Of a stretch of 32,134 nucleotides of DNA, positions 23,496-30,903 are shown piece by piece; position 1 is the stretch's first letter; every line of letters begins with the position of its first letter. The notes beneath the pieces are model-generated. The model made no database searches. It was not told the DNA's origin and saw only the letters and a program-made list of their open reading frames with translations. The stretch is taken from the NCBI GenBank assembly GCA_947629715.1, contig CANRET010000024.1, positions 1 through 32,134 of the forward strand, given 5' to 3'. The DNA comes from an uncultured Akkermansia sp. GTDB taxonomy: Bacteria > Verrucomicrobiota > Verrucomicrobiia > Verrucomicrobiales > Akkermansiaceae. The position numbers and the translations under genes are program-made.

Positions 23496-24862
23496 AGTTC
23501 ACCACGCTACTCTTGACATGTCTGCGCGGGTTGGTGCGCAACCCGATGCGAGCGGCGCTCACCGTGCTGGGGATCGTGATCGGCATCGCGGCAGTGGTTG
23601 CGATTATGGAAATCGGCGAGGGCTCCAAGCAGCAGATAGCTGATAAGTTTTCCAACTTGGGCGCTGATGTGGTGAATATCTTTGGCGCATCGGTCAGCAC
23701 CGGAGGCGTGAACAGCGGCATGGGTGGTCGAGCCTCTCTTTTCCCATCGGATGCGGACGCTATCATGGAGGAGTGCCCTGCCACGGTGGTGTCTGCTTCT
23801 CCCTTCGTGCGCGCTTCTGGACAGGTGATCGTAGGCAACACGAACTGGAGTCCCAATTCTATCAAAGGTGGCAATGAGCATTATTTGGGTATCGAGGGGT
23901 GGGAGGTGGAGCGTGGCAGCGCGTTCACTAAAAAGCAGGTTGATGAGGCCGCGCGCGTGTGCCTCATCGGTAAGACAATCGCCGATAAGCTCTATCCCGG
24001 GCAGGATCCCATCGGTCAGGACATTCGCATCAAGGATGTCGCCTTCTCCGTCATTGGTGTGCTGGCAGCCAAGGGTGCAGACGGTATGGGCAATGATCAG
24101 GACGACTGCCTCATTCTGCCGTGGACCAGCATACGCATGCGCCTCATGGGCGCCTCTGGCACAGCCACGATATCCAAAGGCGGCGCAGCCAACAATGTCA
24201 ACAAAGCCTCTTCCACGTCCACCTATTCAACAACGGGGGTGAACTTTTACCCCGGGTGCGACTTGCAGCCTTATTCGAACTCGCCGCACCCGCTGCGTAC
24301 ACGCACGGTGGATGCCATTCTTGTAAAAATTAAGAGCAAAGAAAGCGCTACGCCTGCCATGGACGAGATGACGCCCGTTTTGCGTCGCCAACATAAGCTG
24401 GAACCGGGAGTGCTGGATGATTTTGAGTTGCGCGATCGCTCGCAGTTCATCAAGATGGTGACGGGGACGAGCGAGACGATGAGCAAGCTGCTGATAGCCG
24501 TGGCGATGATATCGCTGGTAGTGGGCGGAGTGGGCATCATGAACATCATGATGGTCTCCGTGACGGAGAGAACGCGCGAGATTGGTTTGCGCATGGCGGT
24601 GGGAGCGAGACCTCGTGACATCATGCAACAATTTTTGCTGGAGGCTGTGCTGCTATGCTTGGCGGGTGGTATCATTGGGATCATTGCGGGACGCATTGCT
24701 TCAGAGCTGGTGAGTAAGCACAATGGGTGGCCTGTCGCCACATCGCCGCTGGCCATGGTTCTGGCAGTGAGTGTGGCGGCCGTCATCGGCATAATCTTCG
24801 GCTGGTACCCGGCTTTTAAGGCCTCGCGATTAGATCCCATCGATGCCTTGCACCACGAATAA
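23492..24862 (+). CDS. MacB-like ABC transporter permease (FtsX superfamily)
   Basis: The 456-residue membrane subunit of the efflux pump. It has one transmembrane helix near the N-terminus (about 18-40), preceded by Arg-Asn-Pro-Met-Arg-Ala. A large periplasmic MacB-type core domain spans about 45-325. Three C-terminal helices follow, with the FtsX-type loop Thr-Glu-Arg-Thr-Arg-Glu-Ile-Gly-Leu-Arg near 360-369. This is the 1+3 helix topology of mechanotransmitting ABC proteins such as MacB and LolC/E. The periplasmic domain includes a Ser/Thr/Asn-rich segment near 230-250. The gene overlaps the ATPase gene by four bases. It is expected to work with the adaptor and outer-membrane factor of the same operon. 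Confidence 0.93.
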   Translation: MKFTTLLLTCLRGLVRNPMRAALTVLGIVIGIAAVVAIMEIGEGSKQQIADKFSNLGADVVNIFGASVSTGGVNSGMGGRASLFPSDADAIMEECPATVVSASPFVRASGQVIVGNTNWSPNSIKGGNEHYLGIEGWEVERGSAFTKKQVDEAARVCLIGKTIADKLYPGQDPIGQDIRIKDVAFSVIGVLAAKGADGMGNDQDDCLILPWTSIRMRLMGASGTATISKGGAANNVNKASSTSTYSTTGVNFYPGCDLQPYSNSPHPLRTRTVDAILVKIKSKESATPAMDEMTPVLRRQHKLEPGVLDDFELRDRSQFIKMVTGTSETMSKLLIAVAMISLVVGGVGIMNIMMVSVTERTREIGLRMAVGARPRDIMQQFLLEAVLLCLAGGIIGIIAGRIASELVSKHNGWPVATSPLAMVLAVSVAAVIGIIFGWYPAFKASRLDPIDALHHE

Positions 24863-24882
24863 CCCCCTTCTCAAACGAGCTT

Positions 24883-26280
24883 ATGAAGCACACAACCCCG
24901 CTGATACTCGCAATGCCTCTGATACTGGGCGGCTGCCTGTTCGGACCGAATTTTCACGGCGCACCGGATATGGAGCTGCCCGCCACTTGGGTAAATCACA
25001 TGCCTCCCGCCGCAGATGAGGGCGTCGGCAGTGCGTGGTGGGGACATTTCGGGGATGCTCAGCTCACCGCACTGATTGAACAGGGGCTCGCGGCTAACCC
25101 TGATGTCATCACCGCCGCATTGGCCATTGCTCGTGCAGAGACTCAGTTGCGCAGTACTCGTGCAGACTTGTTTCCGAGCGTGAGCGGTAGTTTCGGCGGA
25201 GGAAATGGGGGCGGGTTCAACAGCTCGACCTCGCATGGTCAGTGGAATGGCGGTTTGTCGCTTGCATGGTCGCCGGATATATGGGGCGGCACGCGGCGTG
25301 AGGTGGAAGCTGCCGTGGCCAATGTCGGTTCGGCTCGCGCCGCATCTGCCGCCACCAATATCGCGCTTGCATCCTCTATTGCTACCACCTATTTCGAATG
25401 GATTTCTGCAATGGAGAGCCTGCGCTCGGCACGCGAACAGCTCGTCTATCAGCAGCGCACCTTTGATATTGTCGAAAAGCGCGTTGCTACCGGCTTCCAG
25501 AATCGCTTGGATTTGGAGCAGGCGCGCGTCACGATCGCTAATACCCGTGCGCAGATTCCCGCATATGAAGCGAATATCCAAACGTGCCGCACCACGCTGG
25601 CTACCCTGCTGGGCGTCACTCCTGATCGCGTGCAGCTGCGCATGCCCGCTCCGACTGTATTTAACCGCATCCCACGCGTACCGACGGGGTTGCCATCGGA
25701 TCTGCTGCGCCGCAGGCCGGACATTGTGGCGGCGGAGTGTAATCTGCATCGAGCTGCGGCAACCATCGGCGTGCAGGTTGCCAATCTCTTCCCTCGTCTT
25801 TCGCTTACGGGAAGTGCCTCAGCCGCAGCTTCGTCGGACTTCGCCGATTTCTTCCGAAGCGCGGGATGGAATCTGTCATCCTCCGTTTCGCAAACGCTTT
25901 TCAACCGTGTGCAGCTGCGCTCGAATGTGAAGTTGGCCCGCATTGCAGAGATGGAGAGTGCGCAGGCGTACCGCAAGACGGTATTGGCCGCCTTTGCCGA
26001 GGTGGAGGAGTGCCTCATCGACTATGCACGCCTTACCAACCAACTCCCGCAGCATGAGCAGGCTGCCCGTTCCAGCAAGGAGGCGGCCGAGCTCGCTCTG
26101 CGCCTCTACAACAGCGGCTATTCTGACTACTTGAATGTGGCAACGGCGGAGCGCTCGTGGTTGAACGCGCGGCTCAATGTCATTGCTGCTCGTCAGCAGA
26201 TTCGCATGACCTTGGCGCGTCTTGTCACGGCTCTTGGCGGAAGTTACGAGACGGACACACGCGACCTTTCCAAATCGTAA
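24883..26280 (+). CDS. TolC/NodT-family outer-membrane efflux lipoprotein
   Basis: The 465-residue outer-membrane channel of the tripartite pump. The N-terminus has a lipoprotein signal with a good lipobox, Leu-Gly-Gly-Cys, near residue 18, and then the characteristic Gly-Pro-Asn-Phe motif. Two repeats of the outer-membrane efflux domain follow. The first has helices with Ala-Leu-Ala-Ile-Ala-Arg-Ala-Glu-Thr-Gln-Leu. The second has Gly-Leu-Pro-Ser-Asp-Leu-Leu-Arg-Arg-Arg-Pro-Asp-Ile, diagnostic of the NodT/OprM group. The C-terminal Ala-Leu-Arg-Leu-Tyr-Asn-Ser-Gly-Tyr-Ser-Asp-Tyr-Leu-Asn-Val motif is also typical. The gene begins 20 bp after the permease gene and is the last of the operon. OprM-type channels more often serve RND pumps; the pairing with an ABC pump here follows from operon context. 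Confidence 0.93.
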   Translation: MKHTTPLILAMPLILGGCLFGPNFHGAPDMELPATWVNHMPPAADEGVGSAWWGHFGDAQLTALIEQGLAANPDVITAALAIARAETQLRSTRADLFPSVSGSFGGGNGGGFNSSTSHGQWNGGLSLAWSPDIWGGTRREVEAAVANVGSARAASAATNIALASSIATTYFEWISAMESLRSAREQLVYQQRTFDIVEKRVATGFQNRLDLEQARVTIANTRAQIPAYEANIQTCRTTLATLLGVTPDRVQLRMPAPTVFNRIPRVPTGLPSDLLRRRPDIVAAECNLHRAAATIGVQVANLFPRLSLTGSASAAASSDFADFFRSAGWNLSSSVSQTLFNRVQLRSNVKLARIAEMESAQAYRKTVLAAFAEVEECLIDYARLTNQLPQHEQAARSSKEAAELALRLYNSGYSDYLNVATAERSWLNARLNVIAARQQIRMTLARLVTALGGSYETDTRDLSKS

Positions 26281-26358
26281 TTCGCACTTGTCATCTGTTT
26301 CGCTGCTGCCCGTCTCACTCGGCGCGAATCTTTCCGACTTTATCCCAACGCGGGCTCC

Positions 26359-26520
26359 TTAGGCGAGAGGATGCGTGTAACTGTCGCTCCCATAATTTAC
26401 CGTGCGTCTCAGCGAAGCGTCGTTCGTGTCGATGGTGACGAGCAGGGTGTTGCTCCAGCGGGCGTTCTTCGCCTGGCTCCATGCGCTCACGTAGTGGCTG
26501 TCCAAATCATAGTCAGTCAT
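26359..26520 (-). CDS. Possible small hypothetical protein (53 residues)
   Basis: A 53-codon frame starting with ATG at 26520. The peptide is polar and aromatic-rich, with Tyr-Asp-Leu-Asp-Ser-His-Tyr near the start and Ser-Tyr-Thr-His-Pro-Leu-Ala at the end. It has no signal peptide or membrane segment and I recognise no family. The frame stays open upstream to 26673, but the start with a promoter-like arrangement 7 nt before the ATG is the one at 26520. It could equally be the tail of a decayed gene or chance. Confidence 0.28.
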   Translation of the reverse strand: MTDYDLDSHYVSAWSQAKNARWSNTLLVTIDTNDASLRRTVNYGSDSYTHPLA

Positions 26521-26733
26521 TTTCAATATCTTAGGTTTGCTCGGATGCATATTCCAAATGCGCGCCTTTCGGGGAGGGAAAAGAAATGAGAGGGGATGAG
26601 AAATCGCCTTTTCTGAATGAAAAGCCATTCCCGCACCTCGTGGCGCGTTGTGCTGGTTCGTTTCCTCGGACATAGACGCAAACCACTGAGCGGGACAATT
26701 TCTGGTTCACTGTCTCATAGACCGTAAATAATC

Positions 26734-26762
26734 TTGACGCCCATTCCTTATTAGAATAGATT
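26734..26762 (+). promoter_or_regulatory. Promoter of the LpxR-like gene, apparently leaderless
   Basis: TTGACG (26734-26739), exactly 17 bp and TAGATT (26757-26762) leave 6 nt before the ATG at 26769, the same geometry as the rpe promoter. The predicted start of transcription is at the start codon. Confidence 0.58.
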
Positions 26763-26768
26763 AGGGAC

Positions 26769-27734
26769 ATGGGATTACTACCGGTCGTTGTCTATGCAGC
26801 TGTGGCGGGTGTGGCAGGATATACCAATCCGATACCGCAACTTGGGGATCCGGGTTACACCGATGCTCCGAAAAATCATTTGCATGGGGTCTTTCAGAAT
26901 GATTCCATATCGGGCGAGGACTGCAACTTCTCGCACGGTACGCGTTTTGATTTCACGCGCGAAATTTCCGAAAAACACGCTTGGGCAGTCACCCTTACGC
27001 AAAACATGTACACCCCGGAAGCTCACAGCTACGGTAATATCCTCGGCCAGCACCCGTACTGCGGCTATCTGGCGCTCGGGGGCGGGTACTTGTACCGTGG
27101 GGAAAAGTTCGGCTGCGGTACAGAGTTGCAGGTTGGAACGACGGGCAAAGCCTCTCTCGCTGGTAAGACGCAAAATGCGGTGCATGAGCTGTTGGATATG
27201 GAGAAATGGCGCGGCTGGAGCGATCAGGTCCCCTCGGAGATGACCGTACAGCTCGCGTCGCGCCAAGAGTGGTTGGCCCGAGTGCGGATGTTGCGTCGTG
27301 GGTGGGAGAGTGAGACGCGCATGTACGTGCGTGAGTCGTTGGGTACCTTCAATATCTCCGGTGGCGTAGGTGTTCTCTACCGCATCGGACGTAATCTCCC
27401 GCCCAGCATGACGACGAATGACATCGAAACGGGCAACTTTGGCATCAGTCTGTTGAGCAAGCCAAACTACGACCGCCGTAAGATTTCCTATTTCATGCTT
27501 GCCGGAGTGTATGGTGAATACGTGGCGCGAGATATGACGATTGATGGAGGCGTATTCCATCATTTCGACCGCACGTGTGGTCGCACTCCCTGGCAGGTGC
27601 AGGGACAGTTGGGTGCAGGCGTGGCCTACAAGGGGATTGATTACTACGCCGGGGTATTGGTGCACAGTCGTACTTACCGCACGCAGGATAAAAACTCGCT
27701 TATGGGCGTGTTTTCTCTAACGTGGAATTGGTGA
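26769..27734 (+). CDS. lpxR: LpxR-family lipid A 3'-O-deacylase-like outer-membrane protein
   Basis: LpxR removes the 3'-linked acyloxyacyl chain of lipid A at the outer-membrane surface. This 321-residue protein carries the family's ordered motifs. Asn44-Asp45 lies in Phe-Gln-Asn-Asp-Ser, and Phe-Ser-His-Gly stands where relatives usually have Tyr-Thr-Asn-Gly. Gln-Asn-Met-Tyr-Thr-Pro is at 78-83 and Pro-Tyr-Cys-Gly-Tyr-Leu near 96-101. His139 is followed six residues later by Glu145, and then by Gly-Trp-x-x-Gln. Asn-Asp and His-(5)-Glu match the active-site pattern I recall from Salmonella LpxR (Asn9, Asp10, His122, Glu128). The end is a beta-barrel-like alternation finishing in Leu-Thr-Trp-Asn-Trp. 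The N-terminal 17 residues form a short, weak signal sequence without the usual basic residue. It heads an apparent operon with the two cytochrome c maturation genes. Confidence 0.78.
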   Translation: MGLLPVVVYAAVAGVAGYTNPIPQLGDPGYTDAPKNHLHGVFQNDSISGEDCNFSHGTRFDFTREISEKHAWAVTLTQNMYTPEAHSYGNILGQHPYCGYLALGGGYLYRGEKFGCGTELQVGTTGKASLAGKTQNAVHELLDMEKWRGWSDQVPSEMTVQLASRQEWLARVRMLRRGWESETRMYVRESLGTFNISGGVGVLYRIGRNLPPSMTTNDIETGNFGISLLSKPNYDRRKISYFMLAGVYGEYVARDMTIDGGVFHHFDRTCGRTPWQVQGQLGAGVAYKGIDYYAGVLVHSRTYRTQDKNSLMGVFSLTWNW

Positions 27735-27739
27735 GAGAT

Positions 27740-28795
27740 ATGGGACTTAAGCAATCCACGTCGCTTCGCATCGTCGTGATGTTGCTTGGAGCATGGTGCG
27801 TGTTGCTGCTGGCAGGAGCTTTACCTTGGGGCGGGGTTGAGGCAGTGTATCGTGGGGGGCTTGTGCGCGTGCTGGGAGGGGGGGCTGGCGTGTTGTGCTT
27901 GTGGGCGGCATGGACAATGTCGGCGGGACACAGGTTGCGCATGGTCTTGGGCATTGTTTTGCTCTTTTTTGCCGTGGCGGGCGTGGGTGTGTTGTTGTGC
28001 TATGGACAGGAATCGCTGCGCTATGCGGATATGGGGGGAGCCATGTGGTTTGGTGCAGTGGGGATGGGATGCCTGGCCATGGTAGGACTGCTTTTCAGTG
28101 TGATTTTCGGCTATTTGGCGCACCTGAGTTTGCGTGTGGATCAGCTATGGCTGGCGGTGGCGCATTTGAGCATTGCTATGGTGGTAGCGGGAGCCTTCGT
28201 CGATGTCTGCGCCGAGCAGCGTTTCTCGGTTGTGCGCTATGTGGGTGAGACACGCCCGACTCAGGGGAAAAAAATGGACAGTCCGATGCCCTTTGAGGTG
28301 GAGGTGAAAAGTCTGCAGGTGGAGCGCCATGAAAGTGCGGGAGTGTACAACTTGCTGGAGCATCGAGTAGGCCGCTGGACGCCGATCGCCGCAGCCGTAA
28401 AGCAGGGGGAGCGCATTCGTTGCGGAAAGGAGGAGTGGAATGTGGCGGATTTGCGCGTTTTGCCCGGTGGACAGGGCCGCTGTTTCATGCTTCCGGGCGA
28501 GCCGGTGCGCGTGCTGGTGCAGCAGTCGGGACCGGTGAAGGAATATCGCGCTGTGTGCCGTTTCGTCCCCGTGAGGAAGCGGGACGAGGAACGGGAAGAG
28601 ACCCTGCGTGTGAATGAACCGGCGACTTGGCGTGATTGGCGGATTTATCTGATGAGCTGCAGTCCCGATGCTCGTCAGGTGCAACTGCTGCTTCGCCGTG
28701 CGCCGGGAAGAATGCTTGTGTTTGCCGGGTTGGTGGGCGTACTGCTCTGTAGTTTTGCCCGGCTTTTCAGGAACGAATTGACAAAAACAGCATGA
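27740..28795 (+). CDS. ResB-like cytochrome c biogenesis protein (CcsB)
   Basis: In system II cytochrome c maturation, ResB/CcsB works with CcsA to deliver haem to apocytochromes in the periplasm. This 351-residue protein has four predicted N-terminal membrane segments. A periplasmic domain follows with the ResB-type Pro-Met-Pro-Phe-Glu-Val-Glu-Val-Lys strand, a conserved Val-Asn-Glu-Pro near 290, and Trp-Arg-Ile-Tyr-Leu-Met. A last helix follows Arg-Ala-Pro-Gly-Arg-Met. It is shorter and more divergent than typical ResB. A GTG at 27722 would overlap the LpxR-like gene by 13 bp. I prefer the ATG at 27740, 5 bp after that stop, with a GGTGAGAG purine stretch before it. It overlaps the downstream ccsA by 4 bp. 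The family call rests on the motifs and on the ccsA neighbour. Confidence 0.75.
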   Translation: MGLKQSTSLRIVVMLLGAWCVLLLAGALPWGGVEAVYRGGLVRVLGGGAGVLCLWAAWTMSAGHRLRMVLGIVLLFFAVAGVGVLLCYGQESLRYADMGGAMWFGAVGMGCLAMVGLLFSVIFGYLAHLSLRVDQLWLAVAHLSIAMVVAGAFVDVCAEQRFSVVRYVGETRPTQGKKMDSPMPFEVEVKSLQVERHESAGVYNLLEHRVGRWTPIAAAVKQGERIRCGKEEWNVADLRVLPGGQGRCFMLPGEPVRVLVQQSGPVKEYRAVCRFVPVRKRDEEREETLRVNEPATWRDWRIYLMSCSPDARQVQLLLRRAPGRMLVFAGLVGVLLCSFARLFRNELTKTA

Positions 28796-29547
28796 ACGCC
28801 TTGCTTATTATATTCACGGCATTGTCCGTGCTCCTTTTTGCCGTTTCGTGGATGCTGCTGCTTACAAGCAGGGGCAACGCGTGGGGAGTGCGGGCTCTTA
28901 GCACAGGTATGGCGAGTTGTGTTCTGCTGTTTGCAGCCAATGCATGGGCAGCGCAAGCTCCGCCGTTCGGCAACATGCGCCATGTGCTCTGTGCGCTCCC
29001 CTTGCTTCTTTACCCGGTGTGGACATATCTGAGGCGCAGGGGAGTTCAGGCAACGGCGGGCATAGCGGGAGTGGCGACTGTGGCGCTCATCGGTGCGTTG
29101 TGCATGCCGTTGCAGGCGGGGTGGCGTCAGGCGCCGGCTCTGCAATCGGCGTGGTTTGTGCCGCACGTTGCAAGTTACGTAGCGGCGTACGCGATGCTGA
29201 CTCTCTCTGCTGTCTATGCGGTCGGGGCTTGGGGTGCGCGGCAGGCAGCCCGGCTCACGTCGGCGCATATGCTGGCGCGCCTGGCTTTCCCTTTTCTGAC
29301 CTTCGGACTGTGCAGCGGAGCGCTGTGGGCGGATGCTGCGTGGGGCCGCTACTGGGCATGGGACATCAAGGAGGCATGGTCGCTCATCACTTGGCTGATC
29401 TATCTCATTTATTTCCACATGGAGGTCTCTGATCCCTCCGCGCGTCGCATCATGCTTTTGCTTGGCTTTGCTGCGGTGCTGACCACCTTCCTCATCGTGA
29501 ATGTGGCGCCGAGGGCGGCAGGTTCACTGCACACCTACGCGCAGTAG
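28792..29547 (+). CDS. ccsA: Cytochrome c haem-handling protein CcsA
   Basis: CcsA is the haem-handling membrane subunit of system II cytochrome c maturation. The 251-residue protein has about eight hydrophobic segments. It carries the tryptophan-rich WWD motif Trp184-Gly-Arg-Tyr-Trp-Ala-Trp-Asp191 and the expected histidines: His125 (Phe-Val-Pro-His-Val), His209 (Tyr-Phe-His-Met) and His247 (Ser-Leu-His-Thr-Tyr-Ala). The conserved Pro after the WWD Asp is Ile here, giving Asp-Ile-Lys-Glu-Ala in place of Asp-Pro-Lys-Glu-Thr/Ala. The start overlaps the ResB-like stop (ATGA), so the pair is translationally coupled. This is the last gene of the lpxR-resB-ccsA set, and dnaN converges from the other side. 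Confidence 0.92.
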   Translation: MNALLIIFTALSVLLFAVSWMLLLTSRGNAWGVRALSTGMASCVLLFAANAWAAQAPPFGNMRHVLCALPLLLYPVWTYLRRRGVQATAGIAGVATVALIGALCMPLQAGWRQAPALQSAWFVPHVASYVAAYAMLTLSAVYAVGAWGARQAARLTSAHMLARLAFPFLTFGLCSGALWADAAWGRYWAWDIKEAWSLITWLIYLIYFHMEVSDPSARRIMLLLGFAAVLTTFLIVNVAPRAAGSLHTYAQ

Positions 29548-29624
29548 CCCGCACACGACAGGTAACGCAGGGCATCTGCGAAGCGAAGCAACTTCCGTCC
29601 CGCACTTGCGTGAAAAGTCGCAAA

Positions 29625-30713
29625 TTACGAGTGCATCGGCATGAGCACGTACAGGAACTCGTCGGCCACGCGCATGACGCCTGGGCTGGAAGCATCAATG
29701 AGATCGATGCTCACCTCGTTCTCGCCCACTGCCTTGAGCGGGGCAAGCACGTAATCCGCGTTGAAGGTGATGGAGAACTCGCGCCCCTCGTACTCGATGG
29801 GGACCTCTTCGTTCGCCTCGCCTACTTCCGCCGAGCCGGACTGCACCTCCATCACGCCGGGAGTGATGTGGAAGAGTACGGTATTCTTCTTCTCAGCGGC
29901 GAGCAAGGAGACGCGGCGCACCGCTTCGTTGAGTTCTTGAGCCGGCAGGGCGATGCGCTCGTTGTAGTGGCTTGGAATAACCTGTCGGTAGTTCGGGTAA
30001 TTGCCCGGGATGAGTTTGGTGACGAGCAGGGTGTCTCCCAAATCAAAAGCAACTTGGTCGGCTGACACGCGCACCTGCACATTGCCAGTGTCTCCGAGAA
30101 GACGATGCAGCTCTGGCACTGCGCGGCTGCGCAGAATCAGGCAGACCTGCTGAGATTCCGGGAACTCAAGCTCGTTTTCAAAGAGGGCCAGACGGCGACC
30201 GTCTGTGGCCACCAGCGTGAGCTTGCCATCCTGGAAGCAGGTGTAGATGCCGTTGAGCACATAGCGCATGTCATCGTTGGCAATGGCGAACTCTGTGTAG
30301 CGCAACCCTTTGTTGAGCATACCCTGCGGCACCTCAAACTCGCGGGCCTCCTTGAAAGCAGGCATCTGCGGGAATTCCTCGGCTACCAGTCCGTACAGTT
30401 TGAAGTGAGCGCGATTGCAGCGCACTGTCACCGCATTGCCTTTCAGCTCCACACTCACCTCTCCGTCCTTCATCTCGCGCACAATGCTCTGCAGTGTCTT
30501 GGCCGGCAGGGTGAAAGCTCCGGGCGTTTCTACCATCGCCGGTATCTTTGCCTGGATGGTCAGCTCCATTGTCGTGGTCGTCAGTTTCAACTCCCCGTCG
30601 GCAGCCTCAATGAGTACATTGGACAGAATCGGCATGCTCGGGCGCGCGGACACTACGCCCACGACCTTGTTCAATCCATCCAGCAACACTTGTTTCGCGA
30701 GTGAGAATTTCAT
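29625..30713 (-). CDS. dnaN: DNA polymerase III beta subunit (sliding clamp)
   Basis: The dimeric clamp that tethers DNA polymerase III and other partners to DNA. From the ATG at 30713 the protein has 362 residues and the usual three clamp domains. It starts Met-Lys-Phe-Ser-Leu-Ala-Lys, has Ala-Arg-Pro-Ser-Met-Pro-Ile-Leu-Ser-Asn near 22-31, Ala-Thr-Asp-Gly-Arg-Arg-Leu-Ala in domain II, and Asn-Tyr-Pro-Asn-Tyr-Arg. It ends with the canonical Tyr-Val-Leu-Met-Pro-Met partner-binding C-terminus. The frame stays open to 30791, but that stretch contains the promoter, so the longer start is rejected. An AGAGGA purine stretch precedes the ATG closely. dnaA and recF are not next to it, so the usual dnaA-dnaN-recF order is not kept here. 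Confidence 0.97.
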   Translation of the reverse strand: MKFSLAKQVLLDGLNKVVGVVSARPSMPILSNVLIEAADGELKLTTTTMELTIQAKIPAMVETPGAFTLPAKTLQSIVREMKDGEVSVELKGNAVTVRCNRAHFKLYGLVAEEFPQMPAFKEAREFEVPQGMLNKGLRYTEFAIANDDMRYVLNGIYTCFQDGKLTLVATDGRRLALFENELEFPESQQVCLILRSRAVPELHRLLGDTGNVQVRVSADQVAFDLGDTLLVTKLIPGNYPNYRQVIPSHYNERIALPAQELNEAVRRVSLLAAEKKNTVLFHITPGVMEVQSGSAEVGEANEEVPIEYEGREFSITFNADYVLAPLKAVGENEVSIDLIDASSPGVMRVADEFLYVLMPMHS

Positions 30714-30740
30714 GGTCCTCTGTAGGTTCTTGCTTTCCGT

Positions 30741-30769
30741 ATTATACCAATCGACTTCACTCTTGACAA
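30741..30769 (-). promoter_or_regulatory. Promoter of dnaN
   Basis: On the minus strand TTGTCA (30769-30764), 17 bp and a perfect TATAAT (30746-30741) form the best -10 box in the window. The predicted start near 30734 gives a leader of about 20 nt that includes the AGAGGA ribosome-binding-like stretch. Confidence 0.75.
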
Positions 30770-30903
30770 GCTTTATCTCCGGCTTTTTCAAGATTTTCTA
30801 TACTTGCTCGGAAATAGGCGCAACATATAGTATTTCGTAGATATTTTAATCAAACGCTCCACTTCTTGTTGGGCTTCTGGAAGCACAAAGAGTGAGAAAA
30901 ACG

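Larger units (their letters stand above)
26281..26768. other. Long gap between the efflux operon and the LpxR-like gene
   Basis: This 488-bp gap holds the lpxR-like promoter at its right end and one possible small minus-strand gene (26359-26520). I see no RNA gene, no repeat and no clear terminator for the efflux operon. A weak minus-strand promoter candidate, TTGGAA (26557-26552), 18 bp and TAAGAT (26533-26528), ends 7 nt before the small gene's ATG. Confidence 0.5.

Noticed and set aside
24871-25749. 292-codon minus-strand open frame opposite the outer-membrane channel gene
   Set aside because: Antisense shadow; the plus strand encodes a full NodT-type lipoprotein with all expected motifs.
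29606-29623. Hairpin TTGCG/CGCAA just after the dnaN stop as a terminator
   Set aside because: Only a 5-bp stem with no T tract; too weak to call.
30714-30791. N-terminal extension of dnaN
   Set aside because: It would place coding sequence over a TTGTCA-N17-TATAAT promoter and before the canonical clamp start.
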